From assembly GCA_014281115.1 (NCBI GenBank), contig JACONQ010000014.1:868001-932000 (forward strand): 64,000 nt of DNA. Reading direction: 5' to 3'. A program made the position numbers and the translations under genes. Below are positions 1 to 10,691 of this stretch, in pieces (positions within the stretch are counted from its first letter, which is position 1; the number at the start of each line of letters is the position of its first letter). The notes below the pieces were generated by a model that saw nothing but the letters and a program-made list of their open reading frames with translations, was not told where the DNA came from and made no database searches. The DNA is from Laburnicola sp. R22_1. Lineage: Eukaryota; Ascomycota; Dothideomycetes; Pleosporales; Didymosphaeriaceae.

Positions 1-1762
1 TTTTGTGTGTGGCATACGTACTATTGTGTATAGTACGATTTTGTTCGGGCATGTATTCTAGTACCCATTGACCGTAGAGTTCTTGAAGTTCGGCTAGGAC
101 TGTATTGTCCCTTCTCTTAATTGTTGTTAGATCTGCCTTTGTGTCCCACCAGAGGCCTTGCCTGCGGAGTAATTGGAAAGACACTAGGTTGCATAGCAGA
201 TCATGGTAGTAGGCGATGTTGTCTAGCCTTAGTACCCTATTTCCTTGTACGCTTTTGACGTGTAGATGGACACTCCCATATCCCCTTATCCAAACTCGTG
301 ATGATCCCGCCCATATGAAGTCTCCTGGCGACGGTGGTCGCAGCGTGACGAAACGATCGATATCGTTGAAGATATGGCAGGTTGTGCTAGAATTGAGGAT
401 CGCGGAGTAACGTAGTGGGTAGGTGTTCGGGTCTGAGTGGTAGGAGGCTGCGATAGCATTAAAGCTCGCTGAGAGGATGGTGATTTGTCTGCCATCTAGT
501 TATTCATCGTTAGTAATCTTAGTGATTCGAGTTGGAGTAGGAGTGCTTAATTGTTTGATTCTTGGTGTCTGTGATCTTGGACGCTTTACGGATCTTACGC
601 TCTTCATAAGTGTAGGGTTATTTTCTATCCTGAACTTTATAAGGGCCTTTATTGCTGGCTTTGGTTGAAACTAATCAGGTGCCTTGTTAGGAAATGCGTA
701 AAAGCAGTCTTGCAGACTATGGCGTTGTTTATAAGCAGGGCACTTGGGGTATGATCTTCTCTGGCCACTAATTGCTGTTGGCTTATCGTCTGTGTTCGCG
801 GACTGCTTGGATTTGGCTTTAGAGCCAGCTTTCTTGGCGCGTGATCTGCCTCGCTTGAGTGATACTGCTTTATCCACAGGATGGGCGTCCCTATCTGTGG
901 TCTGGGTGGGTACACTATTGTTAGCGAGAGATGGTCCTGCAACAGCAAAGGCGCCCCTTTGTTTACCCTTGATTGGGTGCTGCATCGCTATTTGATCTTG
1001 GAAGAGTTTTACTATATCTTTTCTTGAAGTGTTTGGGTCCTTATTCCTATGTTGTATGAAGGTTGTAACCCACTGGGATGCGACGTTGGTAACCGCCTTC
1101 ATAAAATCTTGTTTGACTGAGTCTAGCAACGTAAGTTCTGGCACACTATTGTGCTCTGCTTCTGTTGCTGCATGATTGTACTTAGTGAGCCAGGTGGACC
1201 ATGATCCAGCTGATCTCATGGGCTTGAGAGCGTCTTGGTATCTGATCCTCGCTTGTTGTAGTTCGTCGTTTTGGTCTACCCCAACTGTGTTTGTGAGGTT
1301 GATGATCCATTGTCTGATTGATTGATCTGGGGTGCAGCAATTGGTCTGCAAGTGTGCCGAGGTTGTTGATTGAATGAGGGCAACTATCTTGTTGAGGTTC
1401 GCCTTCTGTTGTTCGTACCTTCGGTCGAGTAACTTGAAAGTTTCGAGTTGATCCTTATAGAGGTCGTAATCCTCTCTGTACGCCCTTACGCCAGTCGTCG
1501 ACAGGTCTGACGGCCTTGTTGGGCGTGCGCGAGGGTTGTCGGTATTCGCGTTGATAAACGCTGGGCTTGGTGCATAGCCAACACTGATGTTCGGTGGGAT
1601 TGGAATAACTAGTTGGGTCATAGGTTGGATCTCTTGGTCTGGGTCGATGATATCCCAGATCCCTAGAGATTGGGCGCGGGCTTTGATTTGCCTTAGCCAT
1701 GGTGTATAGTTTGAGTAATCGGATAGGATCACTGTGGGATCTCTGAGCGTCGATAAAGACAT
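1..1762 (-). pseudogene. Copia element A: gag plus protease start of a gag-pol polyprotein (runs off the window)
   Basis: Ty1/copia polyprotein read from an ATG at 1762 down to base 1. The first 363 codons are gag, ending in a Cys/His knuckle near 700-740 (KCPAYKQRHSLQDCFY), where the second Cys has become Tyr (TGT to TAT). The same frame then continues through two stops, TAG at 671-673 and TAA at 500-502, into an aspartic protease region. Its active site reads LNSSTTCHI where copia proteases have LDSGATCHI, so Asp and Gly are lost by G-to-A changes. The following stretch (FIWAGSSRVWIRGYGSV) matches the corresponding part of copia B at about 7095-7150. I place the start at the ATG just inside the LTR, not at the TTG within it. 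Integrase and reverse transcriptase would lie beyond the left edge. Inactive in its present form. Confidence 0.87.
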
Positions 1763-1798
1763 AATAATTAGCTTGATTGAGGCAGTGAGACTCTTAAT

Positions 1799-2090
1799 TG
1801 TCAAATATACGGGTATTCTTAATGAGTTGAGATGGAAAAGTGGTGGGTTGATTGATTGATTGTGTGTGTTGTGTTGGAGAAGCTCGGCTACCGCGAGAAG
1901 TAACTATCTAGTACTAAGCCGCACTAGTACTATTTAGAATAGTATAGGGGCAGTGTAAAATAGTAGTGCGCCAGCCTCCTTAGTGTATTTCACAGTGAAA
2001 TTACTGTGATTTACACTGATTACTACTGTAAGGGGCCATATGATCGTACACACCTACCCACTGGATTTTATAGTGACTGTCTATCTGACA
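1799..2090 (-). repeat. 5' LTR of copia element A
   Basis: On the minus strand the segment starts TGTCAGATAG at 2090 and ends TTTGACA at 1799, directly followed by ATTAAGAGTCTCACTGCC. Copia B has the same junction (its LTR end followed by attaagagtcttactgcc at 5691), which fixes the inner boundary. Length is 292 bp against 186 bp in B, so this is a related family, not the same one. The partner LTR is outside the window, so the target duplication cannot be checked. Confidence 0.75.
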
Positions 2091-2404
2091 GATTGTTAAC
2101 TATATTAATCTTATTATTCTAATATATAGGTCTTATTCCCTTACGTAGTATTTTCTCTAATATTTCTATTCCTTTAATATACTAATTATATAGTCTAGTA
2201 TACTTAGGCATATTAGTGTTATCTTATAAGGCGATAGGGACTTTGTATAAGGTAGTAAAGGCTTCTTACAAGGTAGTAGGGGTAGCTATTACGTAACTGG
2301 TTCGTTTAATAGGTCGGTCGTATAGAGGGTTACGCTTTATTAGAGTTTGTTATTGTCTAACTATGTCTTTATATAGTTACTAGTGGTGTGCTTAGTGTAC
2401 TATC

Positions 2405-2498
2405 TCCTTTTAAATCTCGTATAGTAGTAATATCTACTTACTAACTTAATAAAAGAGTTAATGTACTATTCCTATAAATAAGAATAGGTTTTATATAT
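2405..2498. repeat. Left part of a roughly 130-bp tandem repeat, interrupted by the mini-element
   Basis: A block containing cttactaact and paired agaata/tattct steps recurs at 3195-3470 on the other side of the mini-element. In the right part the period is 130 bp (actaactcta at 3241 and 3371). The unit spanning the insertion is about 25 bp short, so an indel separates it from the others. TA-rich, no coding potential. The stretch 2091-2404 to its left shows no recognisable feature. Confidence 0.6.
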
Positions 2499-2695
2499 TG
2501 TTAGGGATTCCTGAGGTGCGGCGCGCCCGGCGGAAGGTTCCGCCGAGCCCCGGAACCTTACCCGATTAGGCATTAGCGCCTCGGCTACGTGTGGGTATAT
2601 AAGGCAGCTGTTAACAGTCTTTATACGCCACCTTGATATCTTAGTAAAATTAACTTCTTAATTTCAACCTTTAATGCCTTAAGTGATCCCTTACA
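2499..2695 (+). repeat. 5' LTR of the mini-element
   Basis: Starts TGTTAGGGATTCC and ends CCCTTACA. It contains a perfect hairpin (cggcggaa, gg, ttccgccg) and a GC-rich first half. Confidence 0.88.
2596..2602 (+). promoter_or_regulatory. TATA box candidate in the mini-element LTR
   Basis: The motif tatataa occurs in gtgggtatataaggcagctg, unchanged at 3090-3096 in the other LTR. Its mid-LTR position fits a U3 promoter; the transcription start is not determined. Confidence 0.5.
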
Positions 2696-2978
2696 CTATA
2701 TCGAGGTCCGCGCATCAGCTGCGACATGCTGTAGGGTCTCTAAGCACGACAGCTTGGTGCCCCTGCGCCCAGGACAGGGCCAAAATCCGACCACCCCGCC
2801 GTTGCGAAGCTACCGCACACCCGCACGATCGATGTTGCCAGGATAGGCAATGCGATTTACGCATCCACCACATCTGCGACCTCCTACATCGAGCCCCACA
2901 CGATTTTATATAAATGGGTATGGCGCAACTGCCACGAAAGGCCCACATTGGAATTAACGCTTCGGGACGAAGCTTGTT

Positions 2979-2992
2979 GAAGGGGGAGGTGA
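2979..2992 (+). other. Polypurine tract of the mini-element
   Basis: The sequence gaagggggaggtga abuts the 3' LTR, the position where plus-strand DNA synthesis is primed in LTR retroelements. Confidence 0.75.
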
Positions 2993-3189
2993 TATTAGGA
3001 ATTCCTGAGGTGCGGCGCGCCCGGCGGAAGGTTCCGCCGAGCCCCGGAACCTTACCCAATTAGGCATTAGCGCCTCGGCTACGTGTGGGTATATAAGGCA
3101 GCTGTTAACAGTCTTTATACGCCACCTCGATATCTTAGTAAAATTAACTTCTTAATTTTAACCTTTAATGTCTTAAGTAATCCCTTATA
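2993..3189 (+). repeat. 3' LTR of the mini-element
   Basis: Aligns without gaps to 2499-2695. It starts TATTAGGAATTCC (TG changed to TA) and ends CCCTTATA. Seven of the eight differences put A or T in this copy where the other has G or C. Confidence 0.88.
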
Positions 3190-3194
3190 TATAT

Positions 3195-3475
3195 CTTATA
3201 CAATCGCTTCCTATATTTTATATAATAGCAATATTTACTTACTAACTCTATAAAGGTTTAATCTACTATCCTCTTATATATAAAAGATAGGGTATAATAA
3301 AATAAATTATATAGCTAATAACGTCTCGTATAATCGCTTTCTTTGTTTTATATAGTAGCAATATCTACTTACTAACTCTATAAGGTTTTTAGTCTACTAT
3401 TCTCTTATATATAAAGAATAGGGTATGCGAAACAAATTATATAGCTAATAACAACTTATACAATTCGTCTTTACT
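3195..3475. repeat. Right part of the 130-bp tandem repeat
   Basis: Two units of 130 bp, each containing atttacttactaactctat or a close variant, a run of tatataaa and aattatatagctaataac. They continue the repeat broken by the mini-element. Confidence 0.6.
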
Positions 3476-4559
3476 CTTACTAATTTATAGTTAAAAATTA
3501 GTTAACTACTAATTAGTGTTAAATGGGTACTCTATAGCTAGCTATATAGACATCGAATTCTAATCCTCTATACTAGTAAGCGTAGAGGGTATATAGGACG
3601 ATTATACAAGAAAAAGAAAATAACATAATAAAATAACTTGGTATTAATTGCTTGTCTCTAGAGAGGGTGTGAATAGAAAGAAGAAGGTCCTACAGCGCAC
3701 GGGCCGCGGCGCATAGGCATTACGTAATCCCTACGTAATGCTATTGTGCGGCAATATTAAAACCTTAATACCCTTAGGTGCCCTTGCCCGTACGGTGTAC
3801 GGATAATAATAATTATTATTATTATAATAGTAACTAATCTAACTATTATATTACTCTTTTATAGTAAATCTCCCCTTATAACTAGTAAGCTATATACTAT
3901 CCCCTAGGATTTTGCTACTATCTATCTTTTCTATACTCCCCTTACTACTTTTTACTCTTACTTTTATTATACTACTACTTTTACTTCTTATTATTCTTAT
4001 ATATCTATAAAATCTTAACTACTACTAATAGCTTCTTCTACTATAGCTGCGTACGCGCGCTCTAGTAATATATAAAAATACCTTTTCTTTTTTAATAGTT
4101 GCCTACTACTATATCTTAGTCTATTCTCTAGTCTTGCTAATATTATAATAGAAAGAAACTATTATTATTATATAAATATTACTATATTATCGCTTAGGCC
4201 TCTATATAAAAAGATAGCCTTATACTTAAGAATTTAGAATTGCGTAACGATAGTATATAGCCTAAATAGATTATTAGTTATAACTTTTAGAATAATATAA
4301 TTAATTTAGTCCTCTAGTAGGCCTACTTTAACTATATCTTATAGTAGGTAGGCTAGATAGCTAATATTGCCTAGCTAGTTATCTATACTAGTTTTAAATT
4401 CTCTAGTAGCTATCTAACTATAGGTATTAGATAACTTAATCTTAAGACGCTAGAAAGCTAGCTTAATATATATATTAAAGAGATAATTAAATTTAAATAA
4501 TTTAGTATTATGTGTATTAAAGGGAAAGAATTTTTAGACATTATAAATATTATAAGAAA
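3476..4559. other. TA-rich degenerate stretch with one GC-rich island
   Basis: No gene recognised. An island at about 3665-3800 is richer in GC than its surroundings and holds two clean inverted repeats: cattacgta/tacgtaatg around atccc, and ccgtac/gtacgg around ggt. It may be a solo LTR fragment or another late insertion, but I found no boundaries. The rest is saturated TA-rich sequence. Confidence 0.5.
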
Positions 4560-4880
4560 TAGACTTATATAATATATATACAGCGAACTATAGTTATAAC
4601 TCTGCGCTCTACTATAGCTTTCTAATAGTCTACTAGTTATAAGATAATATGTAACTTAGTTATACTAGATAGTAGACTATCTATTAACTACTATTAATAA
4701 TACTATTATACAAAACACTAATAATAAAATTATTATTATTCTATATATATTTTGTTACTACTACTATATACTAGGTACTAGGTTATAGTGCCTTTTATTT
4801 TACTTCTCTCTATGTATAGTGCAAACTTAATCTTAGTTAGAATTTCTATAAAATAAAATCTTTAATATATATATTATTAA
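4560..4880 (+). repeat. LTR-like repeat L4, copy 1
   Basis: A segment containing ctactatatactaggtacta and a downstream tctctatgtatagtgc block. It matches the reverse complement of 50275-50540 over its whole length, and 59929-60060 over its second half. The layout suggests the R/U5 part of a retroelement LTR, but no termini or target duplication were found. Confidence 0.5.
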
Positions 4881-5289
4881 ATTATCTATTTAAAAGTAGA
4901 ATAATAAAGGCTTATGTAATAGTTCGTGTCTGCCTTCTTGCTAGTTATTTACTATTACCTTTCCTTTCACACTCGAATAGCGCCTTTTACCTTATAGAAG
5001 GCGCCTTTTCTAGTTAGTGTTAGCGTGTGGTTAGTGTAGGCCTATGTTCTATGCTATCTACTATATAAGTAAGAGCCCCCTAGGTCCCTTTCTTATCCTC
5101 TATTTTAGTATAGTCTTAATATAGTTATCTCTTTTAACTATACTAGCTATTCCTAAGAGGTTTTCCCTATAAGGCTATATACTGTCCTTATATTATACTA
5201 AAATTAAATTTCTTTAGCTATAGATAATAATATAATACTTACTTCTTCCTTAAGACGCTATCTATAGGCGGTTAAATTAGTAGAAGTTT

Positions 5290-5504
5290 TAGCTTACTAA
5301 ATTAGACTAGAAGTATATTAGTTACTTTAGTGCTAGACAGTATTATTATACTATGCTAAGATAGGTTAGGCTATTACTTACTAGGTTAGGCTAGAAGTTT
5401 GTTAGTTACTTTAGTGCTAGGTAGTATTGCTACACTATGCTAAGGTAGATTAGGCTATTACTTACTAGGTTAGGCTAGAAGTTTATTAGTTACTTTAGTG
5501 CTAG
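5290..5504 (+). repeat. 84-bp tandem array of G2, first part
   Basis: The marker gttactttagtgctag starts at 5321, 5405 and 5489, exactly 84 bp apart. The array is cut by copia B at 5504 and continues at 10645-10691 and 12565-12625. Confidence 0.85.
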
Positions 5505-5690
5505 TGTTAGATATGCAGCTGTTAGATAGAACAAGCGCGTTGAGATTGGATCTGTACAATAAAGCAGGGACCACCTGGCTTGGCACACTAGTGAAGAAGT
5601 CAGAACTAGCCGAACACGGTGGACACAAACACAATACAATTATTATTATCTATTAAGGCGCATTATCGCATTTAACTATTAAATCTGATA
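5505..5690 (+). repeat. 5' LTR of copia B
   Basis: 186 bp, TGTTAGATATG to AATCTGATA. It is followed at once by attaagagtcttactgcc, the likely primer-binding region, also found next to the LTR of element A. Confidence 0.9.
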
Positions 5691-5723
5691 ATTAAGAGTC
5701 TTACTGCCTCAATCGATACTAAA

Positions 5724-8700
5724 ATGGCTGCACTACCCCAGCGTGACCTGACGGTGACCCTTCAAGACCACACTAACTATAGGGCATGGATAATGCAGCT
5801 CTAGTCTAGATGCGTCGCATATCGCATCTGGCCAAAAGTTGATCCTACGTCGAATATCCTAATAAAACCTGAACCTATAGCCCTAAGGGCGCCGCTAATT
5901 AATAGGTATACTCTAGCAGCGAATGTTAGCATCCTAATAAGGCAGTCTAAACTGTTAGCAGTAGGACTTAAGGCGTTTAAAGAAGATCTTAAGTATTATA
6001 AGATTCTTGCTAAGCAGTATAAGAACAATTAATATAATTTTAAAAAGGAGCAAACAAGCCTCTAGCAAATTATTGTTTATATTCAGGCTACTGTCAGCCC
6101 ACATCTTTAGCGCACTTGCTGCCTCCCAGATTAACTACTAAGATAGTGGATTACGAACCTTAAAGCCACGGTTAGCGTCGATGAACGATTCGAGAGAGAA
6201 CGAGCCCGCGACTGATACCTTACATCCCTTAGACTGATGAGAAACGCGTTAAATTAGGACATATAGCTTGCTAAATATAATTAAGTAGCTATAGAAGCGG
6301 AGATAAGTAATGTCCCTAAGATAATATAGATTAATGTGATTATAAAGGACTTTCTAACTGCTGTAAACAAAGTTGCGCCTAATTGGTCTACGACCTTTTA
6401 GGATAGCGGACGGTTTACACCTGGCATGAATCGGAAAGAAATAATAAAGCGCTTCTAAGAGCATATAATGTTAAATTATCCAACCCCTTGAACAGGGAAG
6501 CATAAGGCCGCATTTGTGGCAGATGACTTGTTATACCTCGCTGAAAGTGGGAAAACCACCTAGGGCATTGATGCAGAAGCAGCACTATCTAGAAAATAGG
6601 GCAGACTCTAATATTAACGTGATGACTAAAAAGATAATGAGAACTTATCCTTGGTCTAAAAATCTGCAAAAATAGGAGGCGCTAAATGTCCTGCGTGTGG
6701 ACATCGCTATGGACTCTGGGATTGCTTCTATATTAATGCAGACAAAGCTCCTAAGTGGTGGAAACTAAATAAGAAGATTGAAGAACTCGTCGCATTGAAG
6801 CGCGAGCACGATCCCGAATTTTAAGGACTGTTAAGAGGACAAAGTAGACTAAGATTAAAAACACCAAACATTAAACAATCGCACACGCCCACACCTGAGA
6901 TCCTTAAGTCTCCTAAGGACTAACTAGAGGGACGGAGAATATTAAACGTTAACGCTACGTTTATATTAGCGCTAATAGAAACAGAAGTGTCTAATTACCC
7001 ACTAAAGCGCTTGTTTATTCTTAATTTAGGATTAACTTGCCATATTATAAATAACCCTAACTGTATCTACAACTTCTGTCTACCTACGTCTAAAGATTAT
7101 ATATGGGCTGGCAATATAAAGATATGGATAAAAGGCTACGGCTCTGTTGACTTAACACTAAGAGGCCAACATAGAACAACTACGTTGGTTCTATATAATG
7201 TGGCTATCTGTCTAGACCTTCTGTGCAACCTAGTCTCCTTTTGACTACTAAGGCATAGAGGAATCTGGTGGGATACGCAAACGGACCCAACTACGCTGAA
7301 AGGACTAGACGACAAGATTATTAGAAAACTATTCGAGATACACGGTTAATAGGTACTTGAGTATAATCCGCTATTACCCACTTTATATCACATCCGCAAG
7401 AATATATTACAAACAAAAGGAGTACTACAAAGGGCCTTAGCTAAATTATAGTATAAGAGACTAGGACACTCTAGACTAGCAGCTATTGAATATTTTGTGT
7501 AGCAAGCTAAAGGGGTGCGAGTTAAGGGAGTTATAATAGTTTAATGCAACTCCTGTGGGAAAGCAAAGATCTGGCGACAAATTAGCCGAGCACCGCGAAT
7601 TAATAATAAAGGACTAGGAGAAAGACTGGCTATTAACTTTTATGCCTACAAGGCGCAAAGTAGCATTGGCGAAAGGAGCCAGATGCTTGTTACTAACAGG
7701 TACTTAGGCCTGTAATGGGACTTTTATTTTAAAGACAATTGACTAGCAAAGTTAGTTATTAAAGTTCTATTAAACTTCTTTCTCTTTCTTAAAAACCATT
7801 ACAATATTACGGTCAAGGTTATTGAAGCGGACAACGAGATCACGATGGTGAAACCAGAAATCGAGCGCTGGTTAGCATCACAAGGAATTACTGTTAAGCC
7901 TTTCGCCCCAGGTACACAAGCTTAAAATGGAGGTGCCGAACGCTTAGGGGGTGTGAATAAAGAGAAATCGCGCGCGATGCGTCTTAATGCCAACCTACCC
8001 TGGGAACTATGGCCCGAAGTTACAAGAGCTGCAGTATACCTCTATAATTAAACACTGAATTATGCGAACAACTGGAAAACGCCATATAAGATATTCTTCA
8101 CACGAGTTGCTCTAAATAATAGAGTAGTTACCTTAATTAAGAAACCTAACCTTGTTTATCTTAAAGCGTATAGTTGCAAAGCGTTTGTAATAACAGATGA
8201 TACACATTAAGGTAAATTAAGACTATAACGCCTAGACCTAAAGGCTTGGATTGGTTACCTAGTAGGATACCGGTCCTTAAACATCTATTGAATTTGGATA
8301 CTGTTACTTGCTAAGGTGATAAGCACCCGCGACATTATCTTTGACAAACAAACTGTCTTTAGTGGCAAAACTAAGGACCTTATAGATAACCTTATGCATA
8401 GTACACTAGAGGAAATTGCCACATACGTAAGAACAATCGAACTCCTAACACTAAGTTATTAACTAAAGATAGAGTCCTTCTATAAAGACGACACTATTAG
8501 AGGCTTATTAAATCCCTAAGGCGAAGTAGACCCACTAGGCTACTACCAAGGAGTGAAGATTAGGGACAACTATCCGACTCCTTTAACTACACCACCACCT
8601 GCGGTATTACTTGCGCAGTTAATGGCTAGAAATGAATTAGAAATGAACCTAAAAGGGTCATCTAAAACTGTCCCCTAGGCAGCCGCCTTTATAGTAGGAA

Positions 8701-10403
8701 CTCAAGCTGGCTATGTTGGGAAATACAGAGGGGATGTTATAGACAAGGCTAAGATAATAAGAACGCTCGCTAAAGGCTTGAAGCCCTATCGAAGTTAACT
8801 CCCACCTCTGCCAACGTGCCGTACCAAGCTTGAGGAATTGTTTAAAGAAGCAGAGCGGGATTACCTCGCAAGCCACAAACAAATAAAATCATAGTTAGAA
8901 GTACTAATAAAGAAGATTAAACTAATAGGATAGTAGATTCTTGACTGTATGTGGGTATACACCTATAAGCTTGACAAACACTATTGCTTGCTAAAGTGCA
9001 AGGCACGGCTAGTTGTCTAGAGCGATTAACAACGGAATATTACCTCTTAAGACACTTATGTAGCCACGCTTGCTAGTAGGTTGTTCCGAATACTAGTGGC
9101 AATAGCAGCTTACTATAATATGAAGCTCGAGTAATACGACGTTATAAACACTTTCGTCCATATAAGTATGGACTAAGAGGTATACATAAGAATGCCCCGT
9201 GGCTATTAGAAGTCTGGAACGATACTTTAAGTTAACAAGGCTTTATATAGTCTTTGGATCTCACTACTCCTCTAGTAGAAAGAGTTTACCTTAATACTTA
9301 AAGCTCTAGGTTTCTAGACAGTGCCTTATAAGCTATGCTGCCTTCTTAAAGACGGAATTATTGTCTTTTTCTACGTCGACAATATTATCTTAGCTTTTTA
9401 TAAGCAGAAAGAGAAAGAAGCCTAATAAGCGATTAAGCGCCTATAAGAAAAATACACCTTAAGTGGAGGAAACAACCTTTAGTGGTTTCTTGGCGTAGAG
9501 ATTATTAGAGATTAAAATACTAGGACAATTTAACTCTCTTAGGCTGCCTACTTAGACAAGATTAGTTAATTAGTTAATAAGAGGGATATTTGACATAACA
9601 CCCTAATGGCAGCTATTAAGCTAAAACCACAAGATAGCTTAGCGACACCCTTAGAAATTAACAAATACTAACGCAAGATTGGATTGCTTCTGTTCGCGGC
9701 AGTAATAACTTAACTAGACATAGCCTTTGCAACCTTAAGGCTAGCTTGATTCCTATTAAATCTGGGCTTGGAACATCACAATGCCGCTAATTAAGTACTA
9801 CTATACTTATTAAGTACTAGATGGAGAGCACTATAGCTTAGAGGAGGCAACTGCCTTTAAGTAGCCAGCGATGCCTTATTTGCTGATAATATACTAGACA
9901 AAAAGAGCTTGCAAGAATACGCTATTAAGCTATTTAACAGACTTATTACCTGGAAAGTAAGCAAATAATACACTATTACAACTTCGATAACTAAAGCAAA
10001 GCTTCTCGCCTTATTGTAAGTGGCTAAGGAAGTAATCTTTATATTAAGACTACTAGACGAACTGTAGATTAAACTATGCTTATTGTTAATTACTGTCTAA
10101 TATAATAATAAGCAAACTATTTAACTAGTTACTAAGGAGATATCTAGGCTTTAGACTAAACTACGACACGTCGACATTTATAATCACTAGTTAAGATAGG
10201 AAGTCTCTACTGGAAAGATTAAGGTGGAGTACGTACAATTGGTAGAAATGATCGCTAATGGCTTTACGAAGGTCCTCCTAGTTAACAAGTGGAAAGGGTT
10301 CCTAACCCAACTTAGGCTAGTTGAGATAACAGAACGCAAAGTAGCGAATAAAGCACATTTTAAGGAAATTTAAGGGCACCTTAATAACCTTACTTTAGGA
10401 TAA
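5724..10403 (+). pseudogene. Copia B gag-pol polyprotein, nonsense-riddled
   Basis: Starts at the ATG at 5724; sampled points (6987, 9372, 10353) lie in the same frame, so there is no net frameshift. Order: gag; knuckle CPACGHRYGLWDC near 6685-6725; protease remnant (LNLGLTCHI, about 7020-7050, catalytic Asp changed to Asn); pre-integrase and integrase (Asp in EADNEI, Glu in GGAERLGG, about 7825-7945, first Asp lost as LAINFYAYK); reverse transcriptase with YVDN at 9372-9383 in place of YVDD; then RNase H. The many stops seen are TAA or TAG apart from a few TGA. The frame ends just before the purine tract. Copia order (integrase before reverse transcriptase) is clear. It cannot make an active product. 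Confidence 0.9.
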
Positions 10404-10453
10404 TAGGCTGCTAAATAGTTTAGCTTACAAGGATCTTTTAAGCTAAGGGGGTA

Positions 10454-10639
10454 TGTTAGATATGCAGCTGTTAGATAGAACAAGCGCGTTAAGGTTGGAT
10501 CTGTACAATAAAGCAGGGACCACCTGGCTTGGCACACTAGCGAAGAAGTCAGAACTAGCCAAACACGGTGGACACAAACACAATACAATTATCATTATCT
10601 ATTAAGGCGCATTATCGCATTCAACCATTAAATCTAACA
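10454..10639 (+). repeat. 3' LTR of copia B
   Basis: 186 bp, same length as the 5' LTR, about 95% identical by eye, ending CTAACA next to the gctag duplication. Confidence 0.9.
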
Positions 10640-10691
10640 GCTAGGCAGTATTACTATATTACGCTAAGGTAGGTTAGGCTATTACTTACTA
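10640..10691 (+). repeat. 84-bp tandem array of G2, middle fragment
   Basis: Fragment of one array unit between copia B and the Fot1 element. It begins with the second gctag duplication and ends with the TA target of the Fot1 insertion. Confidence 0.8.

Larger units (their letters stand above)
2499..3189 (+). mobile_element. TRIM-like miniature LTR retroelement, 691 bp
   Basis: Two direct repeats of exactly 197 bp (2499-2695 and 2993-3189) flank a 297-bp interior. The element is bounded by the 5-bp duplication tatat (2494-2498 and 3190-3194). A purine tract, gaagggggaggtga, sits directly before the 3' LTR. The interior is far richer in GC than its surroundings. One plus-strand frame across about 2810-2980 is open and reads like a protein end (GNAIYASTTSATSYIEP and ILYKWVWRNCHERPTLE), possibly the tail of a lost pol gene; that is inference. 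There is no room for gag or pol, so it would need proteins in trans. The two LTRs differ at 8 positions, all transitions. Confidence 0.88.
5505..10639 (+). mobile_element. Copia element B, full length, 5135 bp
   Basis: LTRs of 186 bp (5505-5690 and 10454-10639) begin TGTTAGATATG and end CTGATA and CTAACA. The target duplication gctag is at 5500-5504 and 10640-10644. A purine tract, agctaagggggta (10441-10453), precedes the 3' LTR. The interior is one continuous gag-pol frame. The LTRs differ at 9 sites, all transitions. It sits in the G2 tandem array, and removing it together with the neighbouring Fot1 copy restores the 84-bp period exactly. Confidence 0.93.

Noticed and set aside
2715..3059. 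114-codon minus-strand frame across the mini-element
   Set aside because: It runs through the LTR boundary and a hairpin-rich region; the Arg- and Cys-rich product looks like a by-product of high GC content.
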